Of a stretch of DNA of 64,000 nucleotides, positions 12,980 to 26,328 are shown piece after piece. How positions within the stretch are numbered: the first letter of the stretch is position 1; each line of letters begins with the position of its first letter. The notes below the pieces were generated by a model. That model saw only the letters and a program-made list of their open reading frames with translations. It was not told the DNA's origin and searched no databases. This DNA is from Daldinia sp. FL1419 (taxonomy: Eukaryota > Ascomycota > Sordariomycetes > Xylariales > Hypoxylaceae), in NCBI GenBank assembly GCA_025201765.1, contig MU623373.1:224838-288837 (forward strand), read 5' to 3'. The position numbers were made by a program, and so were the translations under genes.

Positions 12980-14442
12980 TTAGTATCGGTAGCTGTAGAA
13001 TTTTATTAGTAAGACTAACAAATACCTTTTGGGGGAAAGGGGGAACATACTGGTCGCTCTTGAAGGGACCCTCAAGCTCTAATCCAAGGTACTCGCCTTG
13101 TACCTTGGTAAGGGTAGTGAGCTCGGCGTTGACGTGAGAAAGGTGTAGTCTGGCGACTTCTTCGTCGAGGACCTTGGGTAGCACATAAACACCAACGGGA
13201 AGCTTCTCGGTCTTGGCGAAAGCAGCATACTTCTGACCGAAAGCCTTGTCTTGAGCCTTGAACAACATGATTTGAGCTAGAACCTGGTTGCTGAAAGAGC
13301 AAGACATGACGAAAGATGAGTGACCGGTCGCACAACCAAGGTTGACCAATCGGCCTTCAGCCAAAAGGATGATGTGTCGGCCGTTGGCCATGAGGAAGCG
13401 GTCCACCTGAGGCTTGATGTTCTGGACGCTCTTGGCGTTCTTCTTCAACCAAGCGACATCAATCTCGATATCGAAGTGGCCAATGTCTGGGTAACGGTTA
13501 GTGATCATTAATTTGGAGTTATCGGTATAATGTATACATACTGCAAACGATGGCATCGTTGGGCATGGCCTCGAAGTGAGAGCCAACCAGGATATCTCGG
13601 CAACCAGTGGTGGTGACGAAGATCTGGCCAATGGGGGCGGCCTTCTCCATGGTGGTAACCTGGAAACCAGCCATAGCAGCTTGGAGGGCATTGATAGGGT
13701 CAACCTCAGTAACGAGGACGCGGGCACCCATTCCGTGGAGAGCCATGGCACAACCCTTACCGACATCACCGAAGCCAGCAACGACGGCAATCTTACCAGC
13801 AATCATGACATCGGTAGCACGCTTGATACCGTCGATTAGAGACTCACGGCAACCGTAAAGGTTGTCAAACTTGCTCTTGGTGACACTGTCGTTGACGTTG
13901 ATGGCAGGGACTAGGAGGGTGTTGTTCTTGAGCATTCGGTACAGGTGGTGGACACCGGTGGTGGTCTCCTCGGAGACACCGTAGCAGTCCTTGAGCATGT
14001 CAGGATACTTGTCGTGAACAAGGTGGGTCAAGTCACCACCGTCGTCCAAGATCAAGTTAAGCTTCTTGCCATCCTTGAAAGCGAGCAGTTGCTGTTCCAA
14101 GCACCAGTTGTATTCTTCTTCAGTCTCGCCCTTCCAGGCAAAGACAGGAACACCGGCAGCAGCAATAGCGGCGGCGGCGTGGTCCTGAGTGGAGAAGATG
14201 TTGCAGGAGGTCCAGGTAACCTCAGCACCAAGAGATGTTAAGGTCTCAATCAAGACGGCGGTCTGGATAGTCATGTGCAGGCAACCAGCAATACGGGCAC
14301 CGGCAAGAGGTTGGTCAGCGGCATACTTCTTTCGAATAGCCATCAGACCGGGCATCTCGTTCTCCGCGAGCTCGATTTCCTTGCGGCCAAAGGCGGCAAG
14401 AGAGAGGTCGGCGACCTTGAACTTGCTGGCGGGGGCGGCCAT
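12980..14442 (-). CDS. Adenosylhomocysteinase (S-adenosyl-L-homocysteine hydrolase)
   Basis: The enzyme reversibly splits S-adenosylhomocysteine into adenosine and homocysteine, relieving product inhibition of methyltransferases. Exons on the minus strand are 14442-13542, 13486-13051 and 12992-12980, giving 449 residues, the usual fungal length. Visible signatures are the substrate-binding stretch at 54-62, the N-terminal family pattern around 79-93 (SCNIFSTQDHAAAAI) and the NAD-binding glycine motif GFGDVGKG at 223-230. The C-terminal KSDHYRY is rebuilt only when the 13-nt last exon is spliced on. Introns are 55 nt (13487-13541) and 58 nt (12993-13050), both with GTATGT donors. It is expected to be a cytosolic or nuclear NAD-dependent tetramer. 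Identification is secure. Confidence 0.97.
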
Positions 14443-15766
14443 CTCTATATGATGTTAGCAACCGTGCTAAAGTACCATCGTAGGGTCTGCCATGGACTTG
14501 ACTATAGGTAGGAAGACGTACTGAGATAATTGATTCAGATGAGGGGCGGTGAAGGGGAATGAGCAGGCGGGAAGAACGGATGTTCTACGTAAGACAAATG
14601 TTAGCGAGTATAACTCGAGGAAGGTGACTCTTGGTAATCGTATGCAGATATGTATCACTCTGATCGAGGGAGATGTAGGACTCACAGGTAGTACCCGAGG
14701 GGAATATTGATAAGGAGAAACTGGAATGGTGAGAAAAGGGAGAGATGAGGAGAAGAAGGGAAAGAAATGGACGGAGGAGAAAGATACCCTAAAATACCTA
14801 AAATACCTAAAATACTGTGAAGTACGGACCCGTACCTGCAAATAAGCTAAAGGTACCTAAGCTACTACCTCAGCTGCTAATCTGTCCAGTGGTAGGTTGA
14901 AAAATGTCTTAGGTTAGAGCGTTAGAGCCTTTAGAAGTAAGATCGAGAGGGAAGTACCTCCTGTAACTATGCTATAAGGTTATGTACCTCATAAGGTAGG
15001 GTCCTAGATAGGTTCAGATAGGCTAGGTACGGATCTAGTGGAGGAAGGAAGGACGGTGGGCTAGGTATTTTGGATTTTTTCTCTATCAGCTCTCCGGGTC
15101 TACCCCTCAGCCCCTCTTTCTCAAAAAGTCTACTGGGAAATCGTGGAAACCATGGACGATTGGGGGCCATTGAGTGGTTGGCTACTCATCGCTGACATTA
15201 ACGCTAAGCTTATCTCGGACTAGATGATTTGGTCCCTGAAAAAATGCCCCTCATCCCGCCTCATCCATCCACTCGGCAAATCTTTTTACGTGCGCTGTTG
15301 GAATCTTTAGTAACTCCGGGCAGTACATATTAGGTACCTCTAAATAATACTCGTACTCCTTCGTACCTATCTTTTAATAGGTCCGTCTATCTCCCAAGTA
15401 CGCCCACATATTCCACGTCTTCCGCATCTTTCACCACTCCTCATAGTGCTTAGATAACTCTTGACAGCGCAAATGGATTCGACCCTCAAGGTAGAATCCC
15501 ACGTAGGATTGGTGGAGTAAGACATACCAACGTCGGTGGCGTTACGTCTGCTTCCTATAACCAGCTCTGGATAGCTACGACAATCACAAATTTGTTGGGA
15601 ATATTACAATCGAAAACTGGCAAGTTGGCAGACAATATGAAGTGAATAAGAGTGAATATGCATGTATCTTTGGGTACGAAACGGTTACAAGTACCTGGTG
15701 GTGGATATAATGCCCGTCTGAATTTGATCAACTAAATCTTCGGCACTATTCTCAAAATAGCAAGGC

Positions 15767-15798
<32 letters not shown>

Positions 15799-16227
15799 CT
15801 CTAAAGGTTGAGGCCGTTCGTATCGGTCGAGTATGTACTTGCACCAAAACCTTGTAAACCGGCCCGGAAGGGGGAAACGTGAGTTATCGGCCGTGAAAAC
15901 ATCGGCCGTGAAAGCTCGGAGACATTATGGTCTCCAAATCCCTGTTTAAGTTACTTCAGCGAAGGCATATTAATGCTTACGTTAGCATCCTACGGATGTC
16001 CCAACAGGGTAATCATTATGCTTCCCTTGATTTCAGCTGCATGTGTTTTGGTTTCTTATGCTGCGCAGGGGCTTTGAGCTCTGTTCTACGGGAAATCAAA
16101 TAGAGAATTAGAATGACTCGATAGATTCAATTCTACAGACCCTAAGTAGAAACCCTAAAACGCCTCCGGACGCCGGGCCACATGCATCTATATCAATTAC
16201 CCCTTCCTTGTCCCCTTTTTATACCCT
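14443..16227. other. Intergenic: SAHH upstream region
   Basis: The stretch separates SAHH from the 3' end of eIF3h. It contains three tandem AAAATACCT units near 14788-14816, several TAGGTAC-like words and a T run of about 26 at 15768-15793. No gene is supported; short frames lack any similarity. Confidence 0.5.
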
Positions 16228-17480
16228 TTACTCGGGAAGAAGATTGCCTCTGACGGCGAACATCTTAGCACTGACGTTGGCTGTGAACCCGTCTATTTGC
16301 TTGCTGTACTGCTCGACCTGTTTGGCATTCAGCATACCCTCCAATCGGCTAGGCTCCTGGGGAAGCTTGAAGATTCTTTGCCATTCATCTTCTGGAAGTG
16401 GTTGCTGCTTAGCCGCAACGCGTGCTGCGTTCTCTGCCTTTCGCTTCGTCTGCCACGCCGTTATCTTAGCTTGCTCGCGAGCAAGTTGCCTCTGGTAGTA
16501 CTGGTGGTTGTTCAGCTCAGTGTAATGAGACTCGATGCTGTCCAGCAGAAGATCACATGTCTTCTCAAGGAAGGGATCTATCGAGAGATCGAGAATATCG
16601 GCTGACGGATGAAGCGGCATCTTGACAGGATCACCTCGTAGGTCGGAGAGGGATGTGGGCATCGTTACATCCGTCTCAAGAGCGGCGGAAGGCAGTTGGT
16701 GGAGGTAAGAAGTTAGGAGATGCGAGTTGTGGACGTGAATAGGGAATTCGACAATGATGTCCTTGAAAGAGAGTTTCGACTTTTGTAGGCTGTTATATGT
16801 TAGCATCTAACCCTTCGTTTAGCTGTCGCTGTAATCTAACCTCTCAGTTGTAAATTTTCCCTCCTTAAATGCCGTCATGAAGTTCTGGGTTAACTTGAAC
16901 GCGCGAAGACTAAGTGCGCCCTGCGAGCTGCGGCTGACGTCGTGAACTAGAGCTACGGTCCGGTCGTTCTCACGTTGATAGTGGTACTGGTTCTCGATGA
17001 AACTAGAATTAACGAAGTTGCCCATGGTAGCACTCGTATACCACCCAACGTTGTTGGCATCCACGTTAACCTCCTTCAGATGTCGGATCATATCATTCTG
17101 GTAGATTATATTCGCCTTGGCGCGCGGCGCTGCGGCGGCAAGGGCGGACGCGTCGTTCTGGTGGCCACCCTCGACGCTCGCGAGGTCAACTGTAGGGAAG
17201 GGGAACGTATTGGTGATCTCGAGGATACCATCCTTGTCCATACCAACGATGGAACCAGTAGCAGTCGAAGGGAAGCTGTTCGAGCAGTGCTTCACTATCT
17301 TCATAACCACCTATATGCCACATAGTAATTAGCAATCGGCGCCTCGTTTTATAGGTTGACCTAAACTTAGATGGAGGGGTAAAACGTATGGAGAGAGTGG
17401 TGAAGAAGTAATTTGATACTACTAACCAGAGATTCAACTTGAACCGTCTTGAACGGCGCATCCTTTAAAGAGTCGGCCAT
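16228..17480 (-). CDS. Eukaryotic translation initiation factor 3 subunit H
   Basis: This is eIF3h, an MPN-domain subunit of the eIF3 complex, which organises the 40S ribosome during initiation. Exons are 17480-17427 (18 codons), 17310-16841 and 16789-16228, giving 361 residues, normal for fungi. The MPN domain occupies roughly residues 12-150. The catalytic JAMM histidines expected after the conserved GWY segment are absent (GWYTSATMGNF), as is known for eIF3h, so it is a structural rather than peptidase MPN protein. The C-terminal half is helical and charged. Introns are 116 nt (17311-17426) and 51 nt (16790-16840). The short first exon gives MADSLKDAPFKTVQVESL, which runs in frame into VVMKIVKHC. 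Confidence 0.93.
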
Positions 17481-19030
17481 GATCGCGAATTGCTTTGGTG
17501 GATAATTATTCGCGTCTTATGCCGTACGTGCGGAAAGGGGTAGAATCGAAATCGGTCGTTGCAAGTGACGAAGTTGCGAATCTGGTTAAGAATTTGAGGT
17601 TTTAGTGGGATGGCAATTCTTGTGGGTTACAAAATGAGAAAAATGGGTCCAGATCTTCACTGCCAGACAACTTTGTACCTAGACTCTTACCAGCTGATTA
17701 CACTAACACTTACCTATACTTACACCTAACTACCATTAACTTCAACTGCAAGTTTAATATCTAATATACAATATAGAAAAGTTACAGAAATATCCAATGC
17801 TATATAATACCAGTATTTTGATTTTAGATATTAAATGAAATCATTAAGTGTTGTATAATACATCTTTGAAATTGAGCGCACGTTAAGGACGGATATTTAA
17901 TGTAGGTAGGTACCTATGCAAATTATTCTATTGCCCAGTTCAAGTTGTTGCTGCCAGCTGGGCGGCACCTGTAAGTACTAATATCTAGGTTAGTACGTGC
18001 CTGAATTTGGGGAAGGAAGCCAGGAAACGGCGAAACGTTATGCCATTTTGTTTTGAATCTGTCTTTTTGGAGGTATCTATGTACCTAGGTACTGGCATTC
18101 GATTGGAAAAGTCGGGATCGGGGTTATATAACCGAGATGAGTACTTAGGTACCCCCGCATTTCCCGGTATCTTGATTAACCTAAAACAGTTGAATAACGT
18201 AAAGAAATAACTTGGATATGCAATTAAAGGCTTTACCCCTTGCTCTTAAGAAAGACGCTGGCGTCGGCGTCAATGCTCAGTTGCTGATGAAGTGACAAAC
18301 ATCCCACCCTGGAACCCCCACGCCATGTTGTCATTTTCCATGTCGACATTCCACAAAAAAACATATTTAAAGAGCCTCAAAGCAACGTCGTCCACTTTCC
18401 ATGATTTATACTCTTTGCCATCTGTTAGTAGTGTTTCATCCGTATGCGATGAATGTAGGATGAGGCTTATCGTCAACATGCCTACGTTGCTCTCTCATAA
18501 TCACACTAACAACACTAACAACACTACAACCAAGGTGGATTAAAGCATCACCACTTGAATCCTAAAGATATAAGGACACAAGGGACGCAGGGGACACGCC
18601 ATAACACCCACTGGGATTCGACTAGCCGTGGACAGCGACTATGTTAGCTCTCTTTTCGCCACCGGGAGAGAGACCAATGTTGATCCTATCTATCATGGGT
18701 CAATTCTCGATTGGGAGAGGGAAGCTAGAGTTCCGATGTACGGAAACATATATCTCTCTTTTTTCTTTTCTTTTCTCTTGGGGATCCTATCTTAAGACGC
18801 CTTACGCCGGATGTCTATCATCTCTATCTATCACTGTCTTACACGACAGTTGATAACCCATACCTTTACCGGAAAAGTCACAAGCAAAAAAAAAAAAGAA
18901 AAGCAAACGCCGGATAGGACCCGCCAACCGCGGACTCCTCCCATTCGCCAAACCCGGTCGCCTCTATCTCAGACACGAGGGACGAACCATGCCGGGCCAT
19001 CACCGTGCAGTCTAGTGTAACCCTACGTCT
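17481..19030. other. Intergenic upstream of eIF3h
   Basis: This 1.5-kb stretch lies between the eIF3h start and the 3' end of the UPF0643 gene. The palindrome TACCTAGGTA occurs at 18082-18091. Frames near 18007-18210 and 18641-18853 have no recognisable features. I see no RNA gene. Confidence 0.5.
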
Positions 19031-19769
19031 TCATTCCCAGTCAATAATTTCCCAGCTTTTCACGTCATCCCGGATGATAAGCCTATGTCGGTCGATTTTC
19101 CAATGCGAGTACAACGACCGGGTGGCCGCCGCTGCTTTGCGATGTCCACGTCCGACTCCTCCTTTGACTGCTTCTTCCTGCGACCTCCATACACAGGTAG
19201 CAAGGTTTCTGCCGTCCTTATCAGGATGCCCGAACCAATATCTAGAGTGTGTCAGTACACGTCTTCCGCGCGACCCTTGACGGAACGGATACCTACTTGA
19301 GAAAACCACCACTGGCTATCGCCTCCGCGTGTGCTACCTTGTCTAGGGCCCCCAGATCCTCGTACACAGTTGTAGGGGGAATCTGCGACCGGAAAGCTAC
19401 GATGAAGAAGGAAGTTTCCTTCCATTTGTGGCCGCGATCTTGCACGAGTCGTGTTAATTCCTCGATGATCTCAATCCAGTTAAAAGTTTCGGCATAGGGT
19501 GAGGTGGCATAGTCTGGTCGCAAGCTTCTCATGCGAGTGAGCGCTTGAGCAAGCAATGCGTTCTCTGGGTCAAGAGTTCTAAGGTCGAGGAGGTGCTCTT
19601 GCTCCGTATATGGCGATTGGACTAGGAAGTGACCGTCGCGTATAGATACGTCGGCGCTATCACTCAAAGGTTCCGCAATCTCCTGCGTCGAAACCTCTAG
19701 CGGTTCTTTCTCCCGAACAATATTGGAGGGCAACTCGGCGAGGTGTGGTAGCACCTGGTCTACGGCCAT
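19031..19769 (-). CDS. UPF0643 family conserved fungal protein
   Basis: Two exons, 19769-19297 and 19241-19031, joined across a 55-nt intron (19242-19296, donor GTAGGT, acceptor TCTAG), give 227 residues. The second exon begins with the conserved YWFG segment and continues through ATCVWRSQEEA and a final SWEIIDWE. I recall this pattern from a fungal family of unknown function annotated UPF0643. There is no signal peptide or membrane helix, so it is probably intracellular. The first exon has an acidic N-terminal 45 residues followed by a segment that anticipates a small alpha/beta fold. Function is unknown and none is inferred from neighbours. Confidence 0.8.
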
Positions 19770-22700
19770 ACTTAGGGACGTTGGTGGGATAGTCCCTAAA
19801 GTGTTAACCGTTAGGTTGACTGTGAGGGTGGAATGGGTGGCAACTTGAAGTCTAAAGCACAGCAGTTGCCGAAAGGTTGTCGAAAAGGTCGAAGAGATAT
19901 GGCGAATACAAAGTAGGGCCCAAGGCGGTTTTTATCCTAGGACCTACCTAGGGACTACTCGGAATCTCGAAGTGAAATAAGGCTACCTCCTAGGAAACGT
20001 GACTATCAGGCTCAAGTAGACGGGTGAGTGCATTATTGTCACATTGACAAGGCAAAGCAAGAAGATCTCCCCAAGTTACCATCGACCAGCGGTATGGCGA
20101 GCGGACCCAGCTGCATGCTAATGCTTATGTCCTCTTTGTGTGAATTGGTAGAAATTTCTGGGGCATTTTCCACCGCGGAACTGATCGCGCCATCCCGCAA
20201 ACCGTTGATACCATCGGCCACAACATTTAGCCAGGTAAGACAATCCCAGTGCTAAAAAATACTAGGATTGCGAATATCGAACTAAATAGTAAAGGATGAC
20301 ATATAAACCACTCACTTTTCGACTCTCTCCGTTCCCAACTTTGACCCTAGAAACTCAGGGACCATGAAAATTATGGGACTGTACGGAATCCTAGTACCCT
20401 GGGATTCTAGGACCATAAGACAGCATCTAATCAATCGAATCAATTCAATCAATCTGATGTCTCATGCAGCACGCTTGGGCGAACTCATCAAGCATGCAAC
20501 CACAGCGCGACCCACCAATGCGGGCTCGATCTTGATAGACAACGTGTTTGATAGGGCTCGTACATTGCAATATATCCTTGCTTTAGATCATTGTGACCGA
20601 ATTGACGAATCGGAGTCGATCGGGCTAGCTTTTGACGCTTCTCGGCTGTTACATATGAAGATGCAAATCAGAAATATGCTACCATCAGATAGGAGAGCAG
20701 AATGATACGGCGGTATCAAACAACCAACTCATAACGAGTTGCACGACTACAATGACCAAATCATGCGTTGGCGAGCCTTCCAATGCTTTTTTTTCCTCTT
20801 CTGCAACCCTCCTATCTCAATATTATGCCTTCCAACGTGAATTTCATTGCCGTCACCTCCCAACGTCCACCATGCTCGTATACAATATCCAACCAATTCG
20901 GTTATCAGCCCCGTTGCGCCGGATTACAGCGTTACGCACATTGTCGATAGGCTCTAGATAATGCGAAGCATAAACTAAGGCGGGAAGATCGCCATGGCGG
21001 ATAATAGCCAGTGGTATACACTAAGCCATGACGGATTATCCCCGAGAGCGCTACTTGCTTCTTACGCGCATACCCGAAGTGATATTCTCCGAGGTGTCTG
21101 ATGTCTGATTTCATCACAAGCGATGGCTGTGTGTTCGCGCAGTTGAAAGGTTGGAATTGCCAAGAGGCACAGGGAATGCGGCGCCGATGCCGATGCCGGT
21201 AGCATGTCTCGGAGCGTCCTAGATTCTTGACCCCCCCATGCAGATGTAACTTAAAGTCAATCCGCCTGAATTGACCTTGCAAATCAGAAGACGCGATTCT
21301 GGCTGCACGGCTGATCCAGGTCGTTGGAGTCAACATACCGTCGAAAACGACAACGCAATACTAATCCATGTCCAGTAGCTGCCGAGCGAAAGACGGGACC
21401 TGTTATAATTATTGCCGTTTGCCCCACGGATCGTCTCGGAATGGTGACGATACCATTCGAAAAGGAGACTACGACTACGCTCTAGCAGCTCTTAGTCTAA
21501 CTCGGCCGGGTGATTTAATATAGAGGAGACATTCCACCGCATAAGTATCAGCCTTGACTCATCACACGTCGACGTCTACTCGTAGATCCAAGCTCAAAAC
21601 ATTCGAATAATACCCTCCGTCCTACCTTTTAGCACAACGCTAAGGGGAACGATTGCTCTTTTTATTTTTAACGAGACGGAAGGCCTATACTTTTGGCTCA
21701 ACTCTTCCCCGATCTAGTCCTCAAATGGATCTATACGTACCGTCGAAAATACGCCGTATGGACAAACCATTCTCCCGTCCTTCCTATCTTTCTGGCTAGT
21801 TCGGGGTATGGGTAGGTATAATAAGATAAGCAGGCACCATTATATACCAAACCGGGTAGACGGGAGATCCACGTGGTTCTCGTATAGTGCAAGACCACCG
21901 GGTTCTTCACGCTTCTTGGTCCTGATTATCGATTCGGCCTTATCGTCAGGTATCGCTCAGGCTATCCGAGCCTTCAGGACCCAATCGGATAGGATCTTTC
22001 ACATGTTCAAAAGCTTTGGAAGTTCATTCGATAATAGTCGTTGCATACTTTCTTCAACAACTCCTTAATTCAATCTTTGCAATTATAAGCAAGAATGTGA
22101 AAATGAATATAGAGTCTTATTCAAAACTGATAAAAGAATTGACAAGTTGCTCTATTCGCCATCGCGCTAAAGGATAGATTATAGAATCCAGTCTTGGTTA
22201 TCATGGGGGCCTATGATCAAATATAAGAATTGGCACAAATCTATTGAGATACCTAGTGTATCCTTATTGCGATCTAAAGCACTCGGACTACGGTTCTCTA
22301 AGGAATTGACCTCCGAACAAGGTAAAGCGTACTGGATTTATTCGATTTGAACCACTGGAAAACTCGCGTACTTTCTATAGCGAGTATCTTTATAGTCGCC
22401 ATACCTAAGTTCACGAGTGAGTGATCTGACGGCTAGAGAGGCCGGGTAACTCCTAATTCGCCACAGTATTCCAATGGCCTAGATATCGTAGCCATTACCT
22501 ACACACCTATACCGTCATATAATACACGAAATATTAATATTTAGTATTTGATCGACTTATAATGCAGCACATTGATAATGGATGTTAGCTGCTCAAATCG
22601 TATTACGGGCATATCATACACCGACGTTGAAGGGAAAGGGTTGTTGGGTGCTCCCACATTGCTTAGCTCAACTAACGACTATAGACTGGATCAACACCAC

Positions 22701-24881
22701 CACATTCTGGCCTCCCTGTTACACAAAGTAGAGTATGTAACGAACCAATCGCACGAGTAACATTTAAAATGTGCCCCTTCGTGGGTTTCTGTGAGGTCTG
22801 TCGTCTTTACGGCTGAGGCGTTGGACGAAAATGCGAGAATTGTGTTGTCAAGAAAACGTCAGGAGAGTAACTCGGTGAAGGAGATCGACGTCGGTTGCTA
22901 ACATATCGGATTCTCTCCACTGTCACAACTCATAGTTCTTGACACTACTTTTTACCTGTCGTGGTTATTTCTATCTAAAACAAATTATCGGCCGAAAAGG
23001 ATATCTCCTGGGTTTCCTTGGGTTCCGTATGTGGCCAAGAGCATGTCTCATATCATAGTTACAGTTATACGGCAGGTGATGATATCAGATCCTTCATACT
23101 AGTATCGTGAGTCGGCTTCTGAATTAACTCCTACCCCCCCATTGGGACATATCTCGGACATTCTTTTGTGTGAGGTGGATATTCGTAGAATCTCGACCCC
23201 ACGGGGAAACTACGAGATTAGAACTATTGACCTATCTAAGCGTGCCGTCTGCCGTACAGACCACGAGGTGATTTAAGTGGTGTTCAATGGCCTGGTGGTA
23301 AAGCTTATATCTCCATAGTTCTGATACAAGAAAGACAAACAAACCAGAACTTGAGGATATCGGTAGTGGCATTCCCTGTGCCAGGGCCATGGGAACTCCT
23401 AGGAGAATAGGCCGGATTCAATGGCGCAAACATATTCTTCCACTGGAAAGAAGGTGGCGCCTCTTAATTCAAGTTACATAATTTACATAAGGATCTCCCC
23501 CCCCCTTTTTTTTTTCAGCGATGGTGGTGGATATGAAAGGGTAGTCTAGAAAACTTCACCGAATTTTGTTGAAGCTGTACGACCCAGATCAAACAACTCG
23601 GTCAAGGTCCGCCCTGTTCGGATTAGAATGGCCCCTGTTTTACGACGAATAAGTCTATATCATATTGAACCTAATAGCCTGGTCAGGAGTATTAGCCGGG
23701 CTCTGGTTGGTCGCTGTATAGAATAGAAACCAATCTCAGGGATCCTCGTTCGCAACCTCACATGCCCCCCTAGGCACTATACCAGCTTGCATAACACAGC
23801 GATGCTACACTACACCTGAATCCATATTCTATCGTAGTCTTGGGTCTTATGTTTGCTTACACGCTTAGTACATAGTGTTCATCTTCTAGTTTTCCTATTG
23901 GAGGCAATGTTACTAATGTGCCCGAAAGGGGATATGATGGTTAGGTACCAGTGTTAATGGGTCCTAGTCTGAGGCTGGCTTTCTACTGGTGATTTACTGA
24001 GGTATTATTACATTGAAGCCAAACGGATAATAAACATTGTGATTAAATTTTGCGCGATGGTAAATCCAAGGAATAGTCTCTTGATATGATAAGGTAGTGC
24101 CTCATAACACAGCAACGAAATATAATAACTTATTAGTGAACTCGGTAACTGATGTAGTCCTAACCCCCAATATTATATGTATGTATTTTCATTATCCTCA
24201 TATGTACGGACTCTACAACTATTCTGGAATCCCCCTCCGAAAAAAAAAAAAAAAAATCTAATCTTATATGTGGGTAAATTTTCTGGAAACCCGCTTCATA
24301 TCGGGGTTTCAAGTTTCAGAGACGGAAATTTCTCGGATAGGCAATAAAGCGATAGCAGCGTATTGGAGCTCTACTTGCGGAGGTTAGTAGCAAACTACGA
24401 CGGAGAAATACAGTCGAGATTGGCGATTATGTTAGGAACACTACCTAATAGCTAAAGGTCCCAGGGTTTTGGGTCATCATCCTAGCTGGCTTCTAGAACA
24501 ATATAGAAACGTCCAATGACAATGATATGCTCGTGAGACTGAACCACGTGTGTTGATTCTAGAGCTTTGGTTGATAGATAATAATCATACAAGGGGAGAT
24601 ATGGAGACTGAGCTCGTCGGTATGGCATCCTCGCGAGAGATAATGAAGTGAAGCAAATGATCCATCCCGTTTGACCGTCCGGTATCCCGGTGTCACCAAC
24701 TTGAACATCGAGAGTATATACTTTTCCGCGGTTCATTTATCTGTCAACATGATATATAAAATAGGAGGTTTCCTTCTATGATGTTATGAAGAAACTCATC
24801 TTCTCTAACTCAACTCAGATCCAGGAGCCTCCTACCTCGGCATAACAATTATACAAAAGGAAACTCGTATATACTTTCAAA
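19770..24881. other. 5.1-kb stretch without a convincing gene
   Basis: No frame here can be tied to a family. Two short frames have moderately protein-like composition: 20364-20705 (+, 113 residues, polar and helical) and 20932-21336 (-, 134 residues, Arg/His-rich). Neither has a motif, a partner exon I could find, or a convincing context. A C run followed by a T run lies near 23498-23516 and an A run near 24240-24256. Composition is ordinary, unlike the AT-rich element at 39.6 kb. It may hold decayed genes, long leaders or non-coding RNAs that cannot be seen from sequence alone. Confidence 0.45.
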
Positions 24882-26070
24882 ATGGTTTCATTGACCAGAC
24901 TCATCTCACTCCTCCCGCTTTTGGCCACGCTTGGATCGGCCCAGCCCAGATTTGTCGCGTATAAGGAAAAGACTTGTAGCGAGCGTCTTGATATCTGGTC
25001 GGACGGGGAGCTCATCACAGGCGGTGAACTTCTTATAGACCATTCCATCAAAGAACGGGGGACCTATGACGGTGGCCACGCCTATAACAACGTAACATTC
25101 CCGGCTATACAGGCAACCAACGACTCTTCAAGAGATGCGGGAAATCAGTTCGTATATTGGAAAGTACAGCAACCAGACCCGGAATGCCAGTTTTTCATGA
25201 TGATCGACACTCCGCGGGGGTGGCAATCCATTAGCCAGCTTCCCGGAGCCGAGATACTGAGAGTGTCCCACGAGGGTTGCTACTATACATCTTTGAATGT
25301 AAGTCACGAAGCGCATTGGTCGTCGAATATCAAGTATCAGAGCGCGTTGCTGACGGACGAGAAAAGCCCAACGTCGACTTGATTACCAGTTTCTGCTGTG
25401 GCCGCGACGATTGTGCTATTGCAGAAATTGAGATCGAACACAAGGACCCCGAGGAGAAGCTTAGCGGCGATGCTCCGAACTGCACCGTCAAGTCTTATAG
25501 TCCTTCACCTACAGTAGAGGATGGCTTGCAGATAGCCGTTACCAGGCCGCAGACCTGCGAGGCTCCTCCAACCTGCACGCATATGATCTCCGAGAGCCAG
25601 ATGATCAGCACAGCCGTGTCACAGTCTCAGTCGTATTCTTGGACGACCCAGGAAGGAGTTGATGTATGTTGAAGCACCTGTCTAATCATCAACTGCTGCT
25701 AGGAGAAGAGTCTGCTAACTTGGATCTATCTGCCCAGGTCGAAATAGAAGCGGGCGTCGACTTTATTGCTCAATCCAAGGTTAGTGCGGGCATGAAGTTC
25801 AACATCGCGCAGGGATGGTCGGACGCAACGAGCACAACCTTGACTCAGGCTAACACCACGACCGCGGGAGAGGCGCAAAGGCAGGAGGCGGGGACTGTAG
25901 CTTTCATGTCCTTTACGCCGCAGTATGATTGTTGGACGGGCGATGTTAGTTGTGGTAATGACAACGAGGGAAACGAGGTTGTGCTTCAAGGCATTAGCTT
26001 CTGCCAGCCCCGAATCTCTAGCACGGGTGATCCGGCGGGGATTTTTAGGATGGTATACATTTCGGACTGA
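24882..26070 (+). CDS. Secreted protein, family not recognised
   Basis: Three exons are proposed: 24882-25298, 25343-25663 and 25738-26070, giving 356 residues. Residues 1-20 form a clear signal peptide with a likely cut after GSA. The mature protein has many cysteines (for example a CC pair early in exon 2 and CEAPPTC later), consistent with a secreted disulphide-bonded protein. The middle to C-terminal region is rich in Ser, Thr and Gln with alternating polar and non-polar residues (EIEAGVDFIAQSKVSAGMKF), which loosely resembles the beta-hairpin region of aerolysin-type proteins. That resemblance is only an impression, and no receptor-binding domain is recognised. Intron 1 (44 nt) is very short and its acceptor is uncertain; intron 2 (74 nt) has a good CTAAC branch site. 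Confidence 0.7.
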
Positions 26071-26328
26071 GCAATATCACACCGACACCTCTAGACGAGT
26101 CGAACTAAGATTCTCTCATCTATCCCTTTATTTTATTTTCTTCCCTTTATCTTGTCTATATATTTTGCCTGTTTATTTTCGCCATAGAACAGTTGTCATC
26201 CACTTTTGGTTGTGTTAGGTGCTTGGAGGGTCTCAAGGATAGGCTATGAAAGGTAGAATTGGGTATTGGCCGCAAGGAATTCATAGGATACATAAGAACA
26301 GATTCAAACGGGAACGGCTAGATACTCA

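Noticed and set aside
13576..14452. Several plus-strand frames across SAHH
   Set aside because: They are antisense to the strongly conserved SAHH coding sequence and show only its codon bias.
15768..15793. Long A/T homopolymers as retrogene tails
   Set aside because: There is no coding copy or target duplication next to this or the other homopolymers; simple slippage is enough.
20364..20705. 113-residue plus-strand frame
   Set aside because: Composition is somewhat protein-like, but no family, exon partner or promoter could be found, so it is mentioned only in the gap description.
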